Positions 17,627 to 27,241 of a stretch of DNA of 64,000 nucleotides are shown here, one piece after another. A program made the translations under genes and the position numbers. Origin of the DNA: Janthinobacterium sp. (lineage in GTDB: Bacteria; Pseudomonadota; Gammaproteobacteria; Burkholderiales; Chitinibacteraceae); assembly GCA_025360045.1 (NCBI GenBank), contig JANYCY010000095.1, positions 62,001 to 126,000 on the forward strand, in the 5' to 3' direction. Every line of letters begins with the position of its first letter. Positions within the stretch are counted from its first letter, which is position 1. The notes under the pieces are model-generated. The model did not search any database. It worked only from the letters and a program-made list of their open reading frames with translations, and was not told where the DNA came from.

Positions 17627-17974
17627 ATGTTTATTGAATCTGCCTCTGCCGTTGCAGAAGCAAGCAGCCACGCGCTGGCGGCTGATCCTTTTATTGGCAG
17701 CCTAACTATTTTTATTCTGGCTATTTTTGTGGGCTATCACGTTGTTTGGAATGTGACCCCAGCCTTACACACCCCGCTGATGGCGGTAACTAACGCGATC
17801 AGCGGCATTATCGTCGTCGGGGCCATGCTGCAAGTGGTGGATATCAATGCGCAGACCATCAGCGTGACCAGTGTATTGGGCGCAGCGGCGATTTTTCTGG
17901 CCAGTATTAATATCTTTGGCGGCTTTTTAGTCACGCAACGCATGTTGGCGATGTTTAGAAGGAAGGCTAAATAA
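17627..17974 (+). CDS. pntAB: NAD(P) transhydrogenase alpha subunit, membrane part
   Basis: This 115-residue protein has about three transmembrane segments (near 23-41, 48-66, 80-104). Motifs [32 protein letters not shown] are characteristic of PntA domain II. It contributes helices to the proton channel. AAGGAG precedes the ATG, and the stop codon overlaps the pntB start (TAATG). Confidence 0.96.
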   Translation: MFIESASAVAEASSHALAADPFIGSLTIFILAIFVGYHVVWNVTPALHTPLMAVTNAISGIIVVGAMLQVVDINAQTISVTSVLGAAAIFLASINIFGGFLVTQRMLAMFRRKAK

Positions 17975-19341
17975 TGCAAAATTTCACTTCTATTCTGTAT
18001 TTGATTTCTGCCGTGCTATTTATCTTATCGCTCAAAGGCCTGTCTTCCCCCCTATCGGCAAGACGCGGTAATTTATTCGGCATGCTCGGCATGGCCATAG
18101 CCATCGTCACCTCGTTTTTTGTAGCGGATAAACCAGTGATTTGGCTAATTTTAGCCGCCATGTCGGCCGGTGCCGTGGTCGGTGCTTACAAAGCGCGCAC
18201 TGTTGCCATGACCGCCATGCCAGAACTGGTTGCGGCCATGCATTCCTTAGTTGGGCTTTCTGCCGTGCTGATTGCTGTTGCGGCGATTTTCCATCTGGGC
18301 GTCAGCCACAGTAGCATTCAAAAAATCGAGCTATTTATTGGCGCATTTATTGGCGCAATCACCTTTAGTGCCTCGGTGATTGCCTATGGCAAGCTATCGG
18401 GAAAATTTGGCGCAAGGGCAATTAACTTTAAAGGCCAGCATGGTTTAAATCTGGTACTGGCCCTTGCCATGCTGGGCTTTGGTGCAATGTATGTGGTCGC
18501 GGATAGCCAATCAGCGTTCCTAATCATGGTCGGCATTGCACTTGCACTGGGCGTGCGGCTGATTATTCCGATTGGTGGCGCAGATATGCCGGTGGTGGTG
18601 TCGATGCTCAATTCCTATTCAGGCTGGGCTGCGGCAGGAATTGGTTTTACGCTGAATAATCCAGTGCTGATTATTGCCGGTGCTTGCGTTGGCGCATCGG
18701 GGGCGATTTTGTCCTACATCATGTGTAAAGCCATGAATCGCTCGATTATCTCGGTGCTCTTAGGTGGCTTTGGTGCAGCGGTGGTGGCGAGCGGGCCTGC
18801 TGGCTCAGCACAAAAAAACTACCGCTCTGGCAGTGCAGATGACGCCGCTTTCCTGATGGAAAACGCTGAAAAAGTCATCATCGTGCCCGGTTATGGTCTG
18901 GCGGTTTCCCGTGCCCAGCATGCTCTGCAAGAGTTGAGTGATTTACTGACCGCACGCGGCGTAGACGTTCGCTACGCCATTCACCCCGTGGCTGGCCGCA
19001 TGCCAGGGCATATGAATGTGCTACTGGCCGAAGCCGAAGTGCCTTACGACAAAGTGGTGGAAATGGAGGAAATCAACAGCGAGTTTTCCACCGCCGATGT
19101 GGTACTGATTATTGGCGCAAATGACGTGGTTAACCCTGCGGCTAAAAATGATCCAAGCAGCCCCATTTACGGCATGCCGATTTTAGAAGCCTATAAAGCC
19201 AAAACGGTGATGGTAGTTAAACGCTCGATGAACGCAGGCTACGCCGGGCTAGATAACGATCTGTTCTATATGGACAGAACCATGATGGTGTTTGGCGACG
19301 CTAAAAAGGTCGTTGAGCAGATGTTGCAGGCGGTGCATTAA
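17974..19341 (+). CDS. pntB: NAD(P) transhydrogenase beta subunit
   Basis: This 455-residue protein has an N-terminal multi-helix membrane region (about 1-260). The C-terminal NADP(H)-binding domain III (about 280-455) carries IIVPGYGLAVSRAQHAL and the GRMPGHMNVLLAEA and DVVLIIGANDVVNPAA motifs typical of PntB. It overlaps pntAB by one base, with GGAAGG inside the end of pntAB, so the two are translationally coupled. It completes the enzyme formed by the three genes. Confidence 0.97.
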   Translation: MQNFTSILYLISAVLFILSLKGLSSPLSARRGNLFGMLGMAIAIVTSFFVADKPVIWLILAAMSAGAVVGAYKARTVAMTAMPELVAAMHSLVGLSAVLIAVAAIFHLGVSHSSIQKIELFIGAFIGAITFSASVIAYGKLSGKFGARAINFKGQHGLNLVLALAMLGFGAMYVVADSQSAFLIMVGIALALGVRLIIPIGGADMPVVVSMLNSYSGWAAAGIGFTLNNPVLIIAGACVGASGAILSYIMCKAMNRSIISVLLGGFGAAVVASGPAGSAQKNYRSGSADDAAFLMENAEKVIIVPGYGLAVSRAQHALQELSDLLTARGVDVRYAIHPVAGRMPGHMNVLLAEAEVPYDKVVEMEEINSEFSTADVVLIIGANDVVNPAAKNDPSSPIYGMPILEAYKAKTVMVVKRSMNAGYAGLDNDLFYMDRTMMVFGDAKKVVEQMLQAVH

Positions 19342-19372
19342 GAGATAGACGTTTCCCTCTCTAAAGTAATAA

Positions 19373-19399
19373 GGCCGCCAAACACATTGCTTGGCGGCC
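19373..19399. terminator. Bidirectional hairpin between pntB and the convergent lipoprotein gene
   Basis: GGCCGCCAA and TTGGCGGCC form a perfect 9-bp stem with a 9-base loop in an 81-base convergent gap. The T-content after the stem is modest on both strands, so termination strength is uncertain. Confidence 0.7.
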
Positions 19400-19422
19400 C
19401 CTTTACTCAAAAATCAACGCTC

Positions 19423-21768
19423 TTATTTCCAACGACTAGCAATCGTGCCTGTTTGCCCTGTGCTGGTGGTGTAAATAAGATCAGTATTATTCCCCCCCTT
19501 CGCCCTAATAACTAAGCTGCTATTTTTAGCACCCTTCGCACGTAAATCACCCGATACAGGGTAAATTTTATCTGCGGCGGTCCAAGTAAATTTAGTATCG
19601 GGAACCATACTATCCACATTAAAAGTGAAACCTTTATTAGTGGTTAATAGTCCTGCTAATGAGAAGCTATTTTTGCCTATATTACTGCTACCTAAGCCTA
19701 TGATCTGCGTTGATTTAACGCTGGAAATAGAGGCAGTACCCAGCAGATTAACGACCCGTACGCTGTCTGCGGTGTAGCTAGAGGTTTCATTAACATCTTT
19801 TTGCCAATTTTTATCTTGTTTGTAATTAAAGACTAATTGATTGGTGGTCACTGCGCCAATTTGGCTAGGGGCAATCACAACCACATCTATCCTTGGTGCG
19901 CTAAATTTGCTCACTGCGGTGAGCTGATTAAAGCCACTATCAAAGCTCAGGGTTTCATCTTCAACCACAGAATCAAATTTATTGCTAATGCTTACGCCCA
20001 AATTATTTGTCTTAAACAGATAATTGCTAATCTTTGAATTGCGAGTTGTATTCTTCCAGCCACTCCAAAACATATCCCAACTACTATTTCCAACTAGGCT
20101 AACAAAAGATCTATTCCCTGTTGCAGTAACATCTCGCTTATCCCACGTTTCGCTTAGGCTGCTCAATTTGCCCCAAGCTTGTGTGGTGGTGCCTTGGTAT
20201 GAGCCATCGGCTTGCCGTACAAAATCAAATGTCACACTCACCCCTGGGCTACTTAGCGTTTCATCTTGATTTGTCACCACACCGGCGGTGTTTTTAATTT
20301 GATTAAAGAAACTATTTACGGTTACTTTTCCTTTTAGATTTTGAATACCATTTGCATCAACTTGCGTCGTCGTTTCATCACTTATGTCCTCTCGGTAAAT
20401 GCTGCTTGAATTATCGGTATTTACCGTTGTTCTATCTTTTTTAGAATAAAGCGTTCCAGATAATTTATTCGCACCGCTATAAGTCACATTGGTGAGCGCG
20501 CCCAGCTCTTCAGAACCCGATACCGTTTCTGTTCCTACTTTACAAGCGGTATACACCGTTTTTTCCATGTCTCCTGCTTGATCGAGCGAGCCGCTCTTGT
20601 TGGCATCCACCACCGTCACCGTGCGAGATCCACCGTCATTGCAGGCAAAAGTGCCCGCTGTTGCCACACTATTTGCACCCGCAACAACACGGCTCACGCC
20701 CGCAGCACGCGCCCCAGCCGATGTGCTGCTCTTAGGAATACTCGCTCCCTGCCCCGAGCTACCATTGCCAAATAAATTACTATCGGCCAAAAAGCTCAGC
20801 ATAAAGGCGTTGCCATCTGCGGCCATGATGGCTGCTGTTGTGGCGGTCACTTCACTCAGCACTTCAGTTTGCAAATCACCCGCCCCCCACGTTGTAGTGG
20901 CTTGGTTAACGCTGGCATCGAGCCGCTCAGGTAAATCTGCACCGTAAGCTAAATCGCTAGGCTTAATTGAAACATCAATTTTATTATTATCTTTAATATC
21001 TTCAACCAGCTGCTTCATAAAAGCCAACGCTGGGTTAGTCAATTTATTATTAAAAGATTGGGCCGCAAACGCTAAGCCAGAAAGCAAAGCACCATAACGG
21101 CCAGCAGCGCTTGTCGTGAGCGTCGCCAATCCCTTGGTATCATCGATAAAAGTCGGTAACAAAGTGATATCGGTGATTTTATTACGATCGGCCAATTTGG
21201 TATTAAATTCAGCTCTAATATAATCATTGGCTTCTTGCATGCTAGTAGCCGTCAATGCGGCTTCGCTACCAGCCTTTTTAATAGCGTATTGATACGCCGC
21301 TTCAGTGAAGGCGTTTGCACTAAAATTGCTTTCCAATTTAGGTAACAACACGCGCAATGTGCTGCCCCCTAAAGACACCCATTCACGGCGGGCTTCATCA
21401 AAATATTCGCCATTGGCTTTCGGGGTAAATATGGCAATAACCGGCCCAGTTTGGGTGCCTGGGAAAACAGAAACCAAGCCAGAAGTAAGATCAGCACTCG
21501 CCAATACCGTGCCATCAACCTTGGCAATGCTTACTACTACATTGCGCATCATCGACAAGCCACCACCACCACCCACCCCACCCGCCGCACTTCCTCCTCC
21601 CGCATTACCACCACAGCCATTACCACAAGCGCCGCCGCCACTTTGCATACGAAGTGGCACGTCGGTGCTTGCCGTGGTAGCGGGCACACTAAAATCCCCA
21701 CCGCCGCCACCGCATGCACTTAACACTGCTGCTGCCATAATCGATAACGCTGCTGAAGCTCTCATCAT
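19423..21768 (-). CDS. Large putative lipoprotein of unknown function with Gly-rich tether
   Basis: This 781-residue protein begins MMRASAALSIMAAAVLSACGGGGG, a lipoprotein signal with Cys at about 19. A low-complexity stretch (about residues 40-70) follows with Gly, Ala and two more Cys (GGGACGNGCGGNAGGGS). The rest is Ser/Thr/Asn-rich and probably beta-rich, without an enzymatic motif I recognise. A small pair of cysteines near CNDGGSRTVTVVD and YTACKVG could form a disulfide. The open frame extends 60 codons further, but GGAGAG just before the double ATG at 21768 and the lipobox support this start. It probably sits on the outer membrane or periplasmic face. It stands alone, converging on pntB. 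I do not assign a function. Confidence 0.75.
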   Translation of the reverse strand: MMRASAALSIMAAAVLSACGGGGGDFSVPATTASTDVPLRMQSGGGACGNGCGGNAGGGSAAGGVGGGGGLSMMRNVVVSIAKVDGTVLASADLTSGLVSVFPGTQTGPVIAIFTPKANGEYFDEARREWVSLGGSTLRVLLPKLESNFSANAFTEAAYQYAIKKAGSEAALTATSMQEANDYIRAEFNTKLADRNKITDITLLPTFIDDTKGLATLTTSAAGRYGALLSGLAFAAQSFNNKLTNPALAFMKQLVEDIKDNNKIDVSIKPSDLAYGADLPERLDASVNQATTTWGAGDLQTEVLSEVTATTAAIMAADGNAFMLSFLADSNLFGNGSSGQGASIPKSSTSAGARAAGVSRVVAGANSVATAGTFACNDGGSRTVTVVDANKSGSLDQAGDMEKTVYTACKVGTETVSGSEELGALTNVTYSGANKLSGTLYSKKDRTTVNTDNSSSIYREDISDETTTQVDANGIQNLKGKVTVNSFFNQIKNTAGVVTNQDETLSSPGVSVTFDFVRQADGSYQGTTTQAWGKLSSLSETWDKRDVTATGNRSFVSLVGNSSWDMFWSGWKNTTRNSKISNYLFKTNNLGVSISNKFDSVVEDETLSFDSGFNQLTAVSKFSAPRIDVVVIAPSQIGAVTTNQLVFNYKQDKNWQKDVNETSSYTADSVRVVNLLGTASISSVKSTQIIGLGSSNIGKNSFSLAGLLTTNKGFTFNVDSMVPDTKFTWTAADKIYPVSGDLRAKGAKNSSLVIRAKGGNNTDLIYTTSTGQTGTIASRWK

Positions 21769-22227
21769 TGACTCTCCAAAAAAAATTACTTGGCGTAAGC
21801 AAGGGTAAGCAGCCAAGTGGGTAAAATAAGTTCTTTGGAGGTTAGTAATGTTTAAGCCATGTTCCAATAGATTAATGATGGGCGGTTTACTGACTTTACT
21901 TTTAAAAATTTCAATCTTTAAAGCCCAAAAAACTGAAAGAAACATCAATTAAAACTGACAAAAATGTTACAAAATTGAAAGTATTTTATGTGTGTTAACT
22001 CCAAACTCTGCTCGTCCTATATCAAAGCTTGGGAGCATCTTTACTTTCCATCCATATAAATGGCTGACATAGCGGTGGCCTACAAAAACCAGCCTAAGCC
22101 CGTGTTTAAATGAAAAAAAGTGGCATCACACGATAAAGTGACTAAGCCAAGCTACAGACTGCCTTTAAGTTGATAGAATTGTGGCTCTACTCGTCTTAAA
22201 TGTTTATTTAGCGCCAAAGGACTCACC
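21769..22227. other. Divergent intergenic region without a gene
   Basis: This stretch separates the lipoprotein gene and the sensor kinase gene. It is A+T rich near 21880-21990. I see no gene, repeat or RNA; it presumably holds the two divergent promoters. Confidence 0.6.
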
Positions 22228-23460
22228 GTGCGGCATAAGCTTTACTGGCAGATCTATTTTACCGTTGTCGGTAGCCTCGTTTTATTTGCGCTTCTTGCGG
22301 GGCTGCTTTATCAATGGCATGACGATCCGCCGCCCAGACGATTAATTCATGGCTCGGCCAGCCTGCTGGCTGCGGCGCTACCAGCGGCTGACCGCCCTAT
22401 TGCTGTACAAGCCGCTGCTTTTACTCAGCTAACTCAAGAATTCGATATCCCTATTAGCCTTTACGCAGCGAACGGAAAAATGATCGCCAGCGTAGGTGAG
22501 CCTTTAGAATTAAGGCAGGGTAAACCACGTATTTTCCAATTACGCCTGCCCGACCAGCGCCTGATTCTGGTCGGTCGCCCTCCACATCGTGAAAAAAGCC
22601 CTGGATTATTAGCCGGCTTTGCCATGCTGGCCATCGCGATTGCCATTGCAGCGATTCCATTAGCACGTAAGCTCAGTCGCCGCTTAGAAGCACTCGCCAA
22701 CCAGCTGGATGCCTTGGGTGAAGGGGATTTTTCGGTGCGATTGCCCGTGCATGGCAAAGATGAAGTATCGCGACTATCGATTCGCTTTAACCGCGCCGCC
22801 GAGCAAATTGCCGAGCTGCTGAACGCACATAAAAACCTGCTTGCCCACGCTTCTCACGAATTACGCTCGCCGCTAACCCGCTTACAAATGGCTGCCACTC
22901 TGCTGGGCGATCACGCTCCTGCTCATTTACAGAAAGAGCTGAGCCAAAATATCAGCGAGCTGAATGAGCTGGTCGAAGAAATTCTGCTGATGAGCCGCCT
23001 TGATGCACGACCAGAAAGCCTGCAAACCCAGCGCCTTGATTTACTTGAACTGTGCCAGATTGAAGCCGCCCCCTACCAAGCCAGCGTAGTAGGTCCTCAT
23101 ACCGAGATCGAGGCCGACCCGCGGCTCTTAAAGCGCTTAATCCGCAACCTATTAGAAAACGCCAGCCGCTATGGCGCTGCACCATTCAGCATCCGTATTG
23201 AGATTGAAGCCGATTGGGTGCAGTGCTGTGTTTGCGATCAGGGAGAAGGCATTGCCGCCGCTGCACAAGCCCATTTATTCGAGCCTTTTTACCGCCCTCC
23301 CGGCACGCCCGAGGGTAAAGGCGGCCATGGCCTAGGGCTCGCCCTAGTTAAGCGGATTGCCGAGCATCATGGCGGAAACGTTGAATATCAAGCATCTACT
23401 ACCGGAGGGAGTTGTTTTAAGGTCAGCTTAAAAAGAAACAATAAAAGCAATCGCGCTTGA
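22228..23460 (+). CDS. Orphan membrane sensor histidine kinase
   Basis: This 410-residue protein has transmembrane helices at about 8-28 and 126-146 that bracket a periplasmic sensor of roughly 100 residues. A HAMP linker (147-200), the phosphoacceptor HASHELRSPLTRL (His210) and a HATPase domain with NLLENASRYG, CDQGEGI and GKGGHGLGLALVKRI follow. It should autophosphorylate and pass the phosphate to a response regulator. The start is GTG, with AAAGGA upstream. No response regulator gene is adjacent, which is unusual for this CpxA/RstB-like type. The 3' neighbour converges 17 bases away. The signal is unknown. Confidence 0.92.
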   Translation: MRHKLYWQIYFTVVGSLVLFALLAGLLYQWHDDPPPRRLIHGSASLLAAALPAADRPIAVQAAAFTQLTQEFDIPISLYAANGKMIASVGEPLELRQGKPRIFQLRLPDQRLILVGRPPHREKSPGLLAGFAMLAIAIAIAAIPLARKLSRRLEALANQLDALGEGDFSVRLPVHGKDEVSRLSIRFNRAAEQIAELLNAHKNLLAHASHELRSPLTRLQMAATLLGDHAPAHLQKELSQNISELNELVEEILLMSRLDARPESLQTQRLDLLELCQIEAAPYQASVVGPHTEIEADPRLLKRLIRNLLENASRYGAAPFSIRIEIEADWVQCCVCDQGEGIAAAAQAHLFEPFYRPPGTPEGKGGHGLGLALVKRIAEHHGGNVEYQASTTGGSCFKVSLKRNNKSNRA

Positions 23461-23477
23461 TGTAAGGCTTACTCTGA

Positions 23478-23966
23478 TCACGCCTCAAGCCACTGATACA
23501 TCACCAACGTATCCACAAAGCCCAACTGCTTATGCCGATAGGCTTTGGGTACCCTACCCACTACTTCAAAACCCTGCTTTTGCCACAGGGCCACCGCTAC
23601 GGTATTACTTGAAACCACAGCATTAAATTGCATGGCTTTAAAATCTAAGGCCAAGGCCCGCTGTTTTGAATGCTGACAAAGTGCTTTGGCCACGCCTTTG
23701 CCTCTAGCCGCGTTTGCCACCATATAGCCGCAGTTGCACACATGCGCGCCCGGCCCGCTGGCATTGGCCTTAATGTAATAAGAGCCAAGCACAACGCCAT
23801 CCTCTACTAGCACATAGGTTTCAATAGGCAATGTGCACCATAGCTCAAACGCCTGTGATTCATTTAGATTGGGATCAAAAGCATAGGTTTCTTCGGCCTG
23901 AATAATGGCGGAGAAGGTGGGCCAAAATTGGGAAAACAACGTTGGGTTAATCGGGACAATATTCAT
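23478..23966 (-). CDS. GNAT-family N-acetyltransferase
   Basis: This 162-residue protein shows the GNAT fold pattern: VLVEDGVVLGSYYI, the acetyl-CoA loop VANAARGKGVAKALCQH (about 84-100), and VVSSNTVAVALWQKQGFEVVGRVP near the C-terminus. The last motif (N-x-x-A-x-x-L-W-x-x-x-G-F) is typical of the family. The acceptor cannot be predicted. The gene is convergent with the sensor kinase and appears monocistronic. Confidence 0.88.
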   Translation of the reverse strand: MNIVPINPTLFSQFWPTFSAIIQAEETYAFDPNLNESQAFELWCTLPIETYVLVEDGVVLGSYYIKANASGPGAHVCNCGYMVANAARGKGVAKALCQHSKQRALALDFKAMQFNAVVSSNTVAVALWQKQGFEVVGRVPKAYRHKQLGFVDTLVMYQWLEA

Positions 23967-24011
23967 TAAAGGCTTCTCATATAAAAAAATCAGCGTTTTC
24001 TTTAGAAAAAA

Positions 24012-24782
24012 TTATTGGCTCTGCAAATAAAAGGGGATTCTATTTTTAAAAAACCGCTCACGCTCATCCCCTATATTTTTCCATATACAGCTCGCTGTCT
24101 TAGGATACTCAGAATAAAAACGTTGACTAAAAATCAGAAAATAATCTTTTTTAATAATTTCAGGTTCTAATATTCGTATTTTTAAAGTTTTATTTCGCGC
24201 TAAAAATGCCTCGCCCACATTACGCTGCGTCGCATAAGCATCAATACGGCTCGCATTTAATTTAGCAAAATTATTTTCTACACTCAGTGCGGCTTCATAG
24301 GGAATATTTAAACGCTCTAGATCTTTAACAACCGACCACCCCAAATTCGCCCCTACCTTACCCTGTAAACCATGAAGTTCTTTTCCGTCCCATGTCAGTG
24401 TCGATTTTTGATTAACAAAAAAACTATAGCTGAGCGTTGTTAAGCGCTGAGCATGATCAGGCACTTCACCCCGCATGGGATATACAGCAAAAGCAGCCCT
24501 CTCCTCGGTATAAGAGAGCATCAAAACGCCTTGCACAAGGTTGCTTTTTAAATTGTTTAATAAACGCAAAGGTGGCAAGCGATCCAGCTGAAGCGCCACA
24601 TCACATCGCCCAGCTGCAGACCTTATCTGCTCAATCGCAATCCCTGGCAAAGGCTGTAACTGCAGACTATCCCCCATAATATAGGGGGGAGATAATTGTT
24701 GGTTTACCCCTACATGCAGCGTTATCTTTGCAGACGCCCCCATCGCGGGTAAGAACAAAAAAAGGGTCAGTAGCTTATTCAT
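24012..24782 (-). CDS. Periplasmic solute-binding protein (SBP family 3-like), standalone
   Basis: This 256-residue protein has a signal peptide (MNKLLTLFLFLPAMGASA) and the layout of family 3 extracellular solute-binding domains: ITLHVGVNQQLSPPYIM at the start, GVLMLSYTEERAAFAVYP in the middle, LQGKVGANLGWSV and a C-terminal hinge region. No ABC permease or ATPase gene is near, so it may act as a sensor or work with distant transporters. It resembles in layout the protein at 44280-45041. Confidence 0.75.
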   Translation of the reverse strand: MNKLLTLFLFLPAMGASAKITLHVGVNQQLSPPYIMGDSLQLQPLPGIAIEQIRSAAGRCDVALQLDRLPPLRLLNNLKSNLVQGVLMLSYTEERAAFAVYPMRGEVPDHAQRLTTLSYSFFVNQKSTLTWDGKELHGLQGKVGANLGWSVVKDLERLNIPYEAALSVENNFAKLNASRIDAYATQRNVGEAFLARNKTLKIRILEPEIIKKDYFLIFSQRFYSEYPKTASCIWKNIGDERERFFKNRIPFYLQSQ

Positions 24783-24887
24783 TCTTTCAGTTTAGCAGCT
24801 AGGTGATAAAGACCAATCCACTGCAGCTACACACAAGCAAGCTGACACTGCTTATAATCTACCCTCTACTCACCTTGGCCATAGTTT

Positions 24888-25418
24888 ATGTCTTTGCCGC
24901 AATACTGGCGCACCCCACTCTGCCTTGCTCCCCGCCCCTTACATCCTTGGCTTACCGAGCGCGGCTCGCTTACAGCGATGTTGATGGCTCATTTTCCTAA
25001 TATCTCGGTGCAAGTCGTTTTTCAAGGCTGGCAGCAAGCGCACAAGGATGAAATAACATGCTTGGGCAAGTCGGCCAGTAGGCAAAACATCGCTTGCCGT
25101 GAAGTTATCTTAAAAAGCAAAAACACCCCACTGGTTTACGCGCATAGCATCACCACACCTGCCGCCTTACATAAAGGCTTCCATTTATTTGGCCGCAGTG
25201 GCAGTCGCCCCCTCGGTGCCTTACTATTCGCTGACCCCACCATTCACCGCTCAAGACTAAGCTGGTGCTGCATTGATCAGCGCCACCCTCTCTGGCAAAA
25301 AGCACAAACCGAGGTTGGATCATTGCCACAAAGGCTTTGGGCAAGGCGCTCAGTATTTTATGCCGCCCACGACAAGCTACTGGTCACCGAAGTATTTTTA
25401 CCCGCACTGCTAAAATAA
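24888..25418 (+). CDS. ubiC: Chorismate pyruvate-lyase UbiC
   Basis: This 176-residue protein carries HPWLTERGSLTAMLMAHF near the N-terminus, then ACREVILKSKNTPLVYAHS and GSRPLGALLF. All three are hallmarks of UbiC, which splits chorismate into pyruvate and 4-hydroxybenzoate, the first committed step of ubiquinone synthesis. The C-terminus RRSVFYAAHDKLLVTEVFLPAL carries the conserved Glu. No strong ribosome-binding site precedes the ATG. ubiA follows 85 bases downstream on the same strand, as in many proteobacteria. Confidence 0.93.
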   Translation: MSLPQYWRTPLCLAPRPLHPWLTERGSLTAMLMAHFPNISVQVVFQGWQQAHKDEITCLGKSASRQNIACREVILKSKNTPLVYAHSITTPAALHKGFHLFGRSGSRPLGALLFADPTIHRSRLSWCCIDQRHPLWQKAQTEVGSLPQRLWARRSVFYAAHDKLLVTEVFLPALLK

Positions 25419-25503
25419 CAAAATCATCACTTACACCATATGCCTTGACGCCAGCGCCTTCCAGCAGCACAGTAAGCACCTATTTTTGACGCTGACTCAC
25501 CCT

Positions 25504-26364
25504 ATGCTATCCCGTCTTCCTGCTTTCGCCCGCCTGATGCGCATCGAAAAACCCATCGGCACTTTATTACTACTCTGGCCTACGCTATGGGGGCTATGGT
25601 TTGCCAGCAATGGCCGCCCCGACCCCCTATTGCTGCTGATTTTTTGCCTAGGCACCTTTTTAATGCGCGCTGCTGGCTGCGTCATCAACGATTATTGCGA
25701 TCGTGATTTTGATGGCCATGTCGAACGCACCCATGCTCGGCCCTTAGTATCCGGTGAAATCAAGCCCAAGGAAGCGCTATTACTGGCGGCGGCCTTGGCG
25801 CTAGTCGCATTTTTACTGGTGCTGCCTTTAAACCGGCTGACGCTATTACTCTCTATCCCTGCCGTATTTCTGGCTGGCTCCTATCCACTCACCAAACGTT
25901 TTCTGGCCCTGCCGCAAGCCTATTTAGGTATCGCCTTTGGCTTTGGTATCCCTATGGCCTTTGCTGCCCAAACCGGCAGCGTGCCCTCTTTTGCCTGGGT
26001 TTTACTTCTCGCTAATATTTTATGGACCATCGCTTACGATACCGAATATGCCATGGTCGATCGGCCTGACGATTTAAAAATCGGCATTAAAACCTCGGCC
26101 ATCACCTTTGGTCGTTTCGACGTAATCGCCATCATGCTCTGCTTCACAGGCTTTATTGCCCTCATGGTGTGGCTAGGGGTAGAGAGCCACCGAGGCTTGA
26201 TTTACTTTATCTCTTTGCTCATTGCCAGCGGCCTGATTGCACAACAATACGGCCAGATCATGGCCCGTGAGCCAGCAGATTGCTTTAAGGCTTTTTTAAG
26301 TAACAACCGAATTGGTGCGGTAATTTTTATCGGACTGGCGCTAGATTATTGGCTATTAGCATAA
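25504..26364 (+). CDS. ubiA: 4-hydroxybenzoate octaprenyltransferase UbiA
   Basis: This membrane protein of 286 residues has LMRIEKPIGTLLLLWPTLWGLW near the N-terminus. The two prenyl-diphosphate motifs are NDYCDRDFDGHVERT (about 62-76) and DTEYAMVDRPDDLKIGIKTSA (about 179-199). It attaches the polyprenyl tail to 4-hydroxybenzoate made by UbiC. A TTG at 25486 would add six residues; the ATG is preferred although neither start has a strong ribosome-binding site. It is convergent with bioH. Confidence 0.95.
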   Translation: MLSRLPAFARLMRIEKPIGTLLLLWPTLWGLWFASNGRPDPLLLLIFCLGTFLMRAAGCVINDYCDRDFDGHVERTHARPLVSGEIKPKEALLLAAALALVAFLLVLPLNRLTLLLSIPAVFLAGSYPLTKRFLALPQAYLGIAFGFGIPMAFAAQTGSVPSFAWVLLLANILWTIAYDTEYAMVDRPDDLKIGIKTSAITFGRFDVIAIMLCFTGFIALMVWLGVESHRGLIYFISLLIASGLIAQQYGQIMAREPADCFKAFLSNNRIGAVIFIGLALDYWLLA

Positions 26365-26461
26365 GTGTTTCAAACGTCGCCCCTAGGCAGATGCCGTAAG
26401 AAACCTACCAGATAAGGTTGAGCTGATTTAGCAATATATCGTCTAAGCCACGGCTTATTTA

Positions 26462-27241
26462 TTACATCCCGTCCAGCAAAAACCGCCGTTGCGCCGCAAT
26501 AAAATCATCCAAATGTGAGGCAAATGGCACATGGGCTGCGCCGCTGTGAACAATCAGCTCGGCATGTGGCAAGGCCCTTGCTAGCCACTCTCCTGCCCCC
26601 AGCGGGGTAAGCGTATCGCGGTTGCCAAATTGTAGTAATACGGGGCATGTCAGCTGGTTTATTTGCTCGCGTAAATCAGTATCACGCAAAATCGCTAAGC
26701 CTTCTTGCAAGGCAGCTAAGCTTGGCTCGCCGTGTAGAAATAATTCCTGACTCAACGTTTTAGCCAAGGCCCGTGCCTCTGCACCGCCTTGCACTTGCAG
26801 GCTAATAAAACGCTTTAGCGTGCCTTGCCAATCTGCGGCTAAGCTTGCGGCAAACTGGCTCATCGTGGCTGGGGCCATGGCAGGCTGCCAATCTTCCCTT
26901 TGCATAAAACACGGCGTGGATGACACCAAGGTGAGCGAGCGGATTTTCTCTGCCTGCAATAAGGCCCAGCGACTCGCCACCGCCCCGCCCAAAGACCAAC
27001 CCACCACTTGCACCGGCCTAAAAAAAGCCGCATCCAGCGCGTGCACCATCTGCTCTAGCGACAAAGGCTCGCTACTTGTGCTTTTGCCGTGGCCGGGTAA
27101 ATCCACCAGATGCAGGCAAAAATCGTCACTCAAAGCGTCAGCCACAGCACGCCAAACCGTGCTATTCATCGCCCACCCGTGCAGCAGCACCACATCTGGC
27201 CCACGGCCGATTGATTCAATATGTAAAAAATTGCTAGTCAT
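26462..27241 (-). CDS. bioH: Pimeloyl-ACP methyl ester carboxylesterase BioH
   Basis: This 259-residue alpha/beta hydrolase has the oxyanion region LLHGWAMNSTVW, the nucleophile elbow GWSLGGAVA (Ser about 81), an acidic residue in LLQFGNRDTLTP and the His in SGAAHVPFASH. The GWAMN sequence is typical of BioH, which removes the methyl group from pimeloyl-ACP and ends the disguised fatty-acid route to biotin. bioF lies upstream on the same strand, separated by 356 bases carrying a repeat; co-transcription is possible. Confidence 0.93.
   Translation of the reverse strand: MTSNFLHIESIGRGPDVVLLHGWAMNSTVWRAVADALSDDFCLHLVDLPGHGKSTSSEPLSLEQMVHALDAAFFRPVQVVGWSLGGAVASRWALLQAEKIRSLTLVSSTPCFMQREDWQPAMAPATMSQFAASLAADWQGTLKRFISLQVQGGAEARALAKTLSQELFLHGEPSLAALQEGLAILRDTDLREQINQLTCPVLLQFGNRDTLTPLGAGEWLARALPHAELIVHSGAAHVPFASHLDDFIAAQRRFLLDGM

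Noticed and set aside
21305-21808. Pro/Ala-rich plus-strand frame opposite the lipoprotein start
   Set aside because: The proline runs are the complement of the Gly-rich tether; no ribosome-binding site or family match.
24803-25000. Short plus-strand frame with a hydrophobic start overlapping ubiC
   Set aside because: It overlaps the well-supported ubiC start in another frame and lacks any conserved feature.
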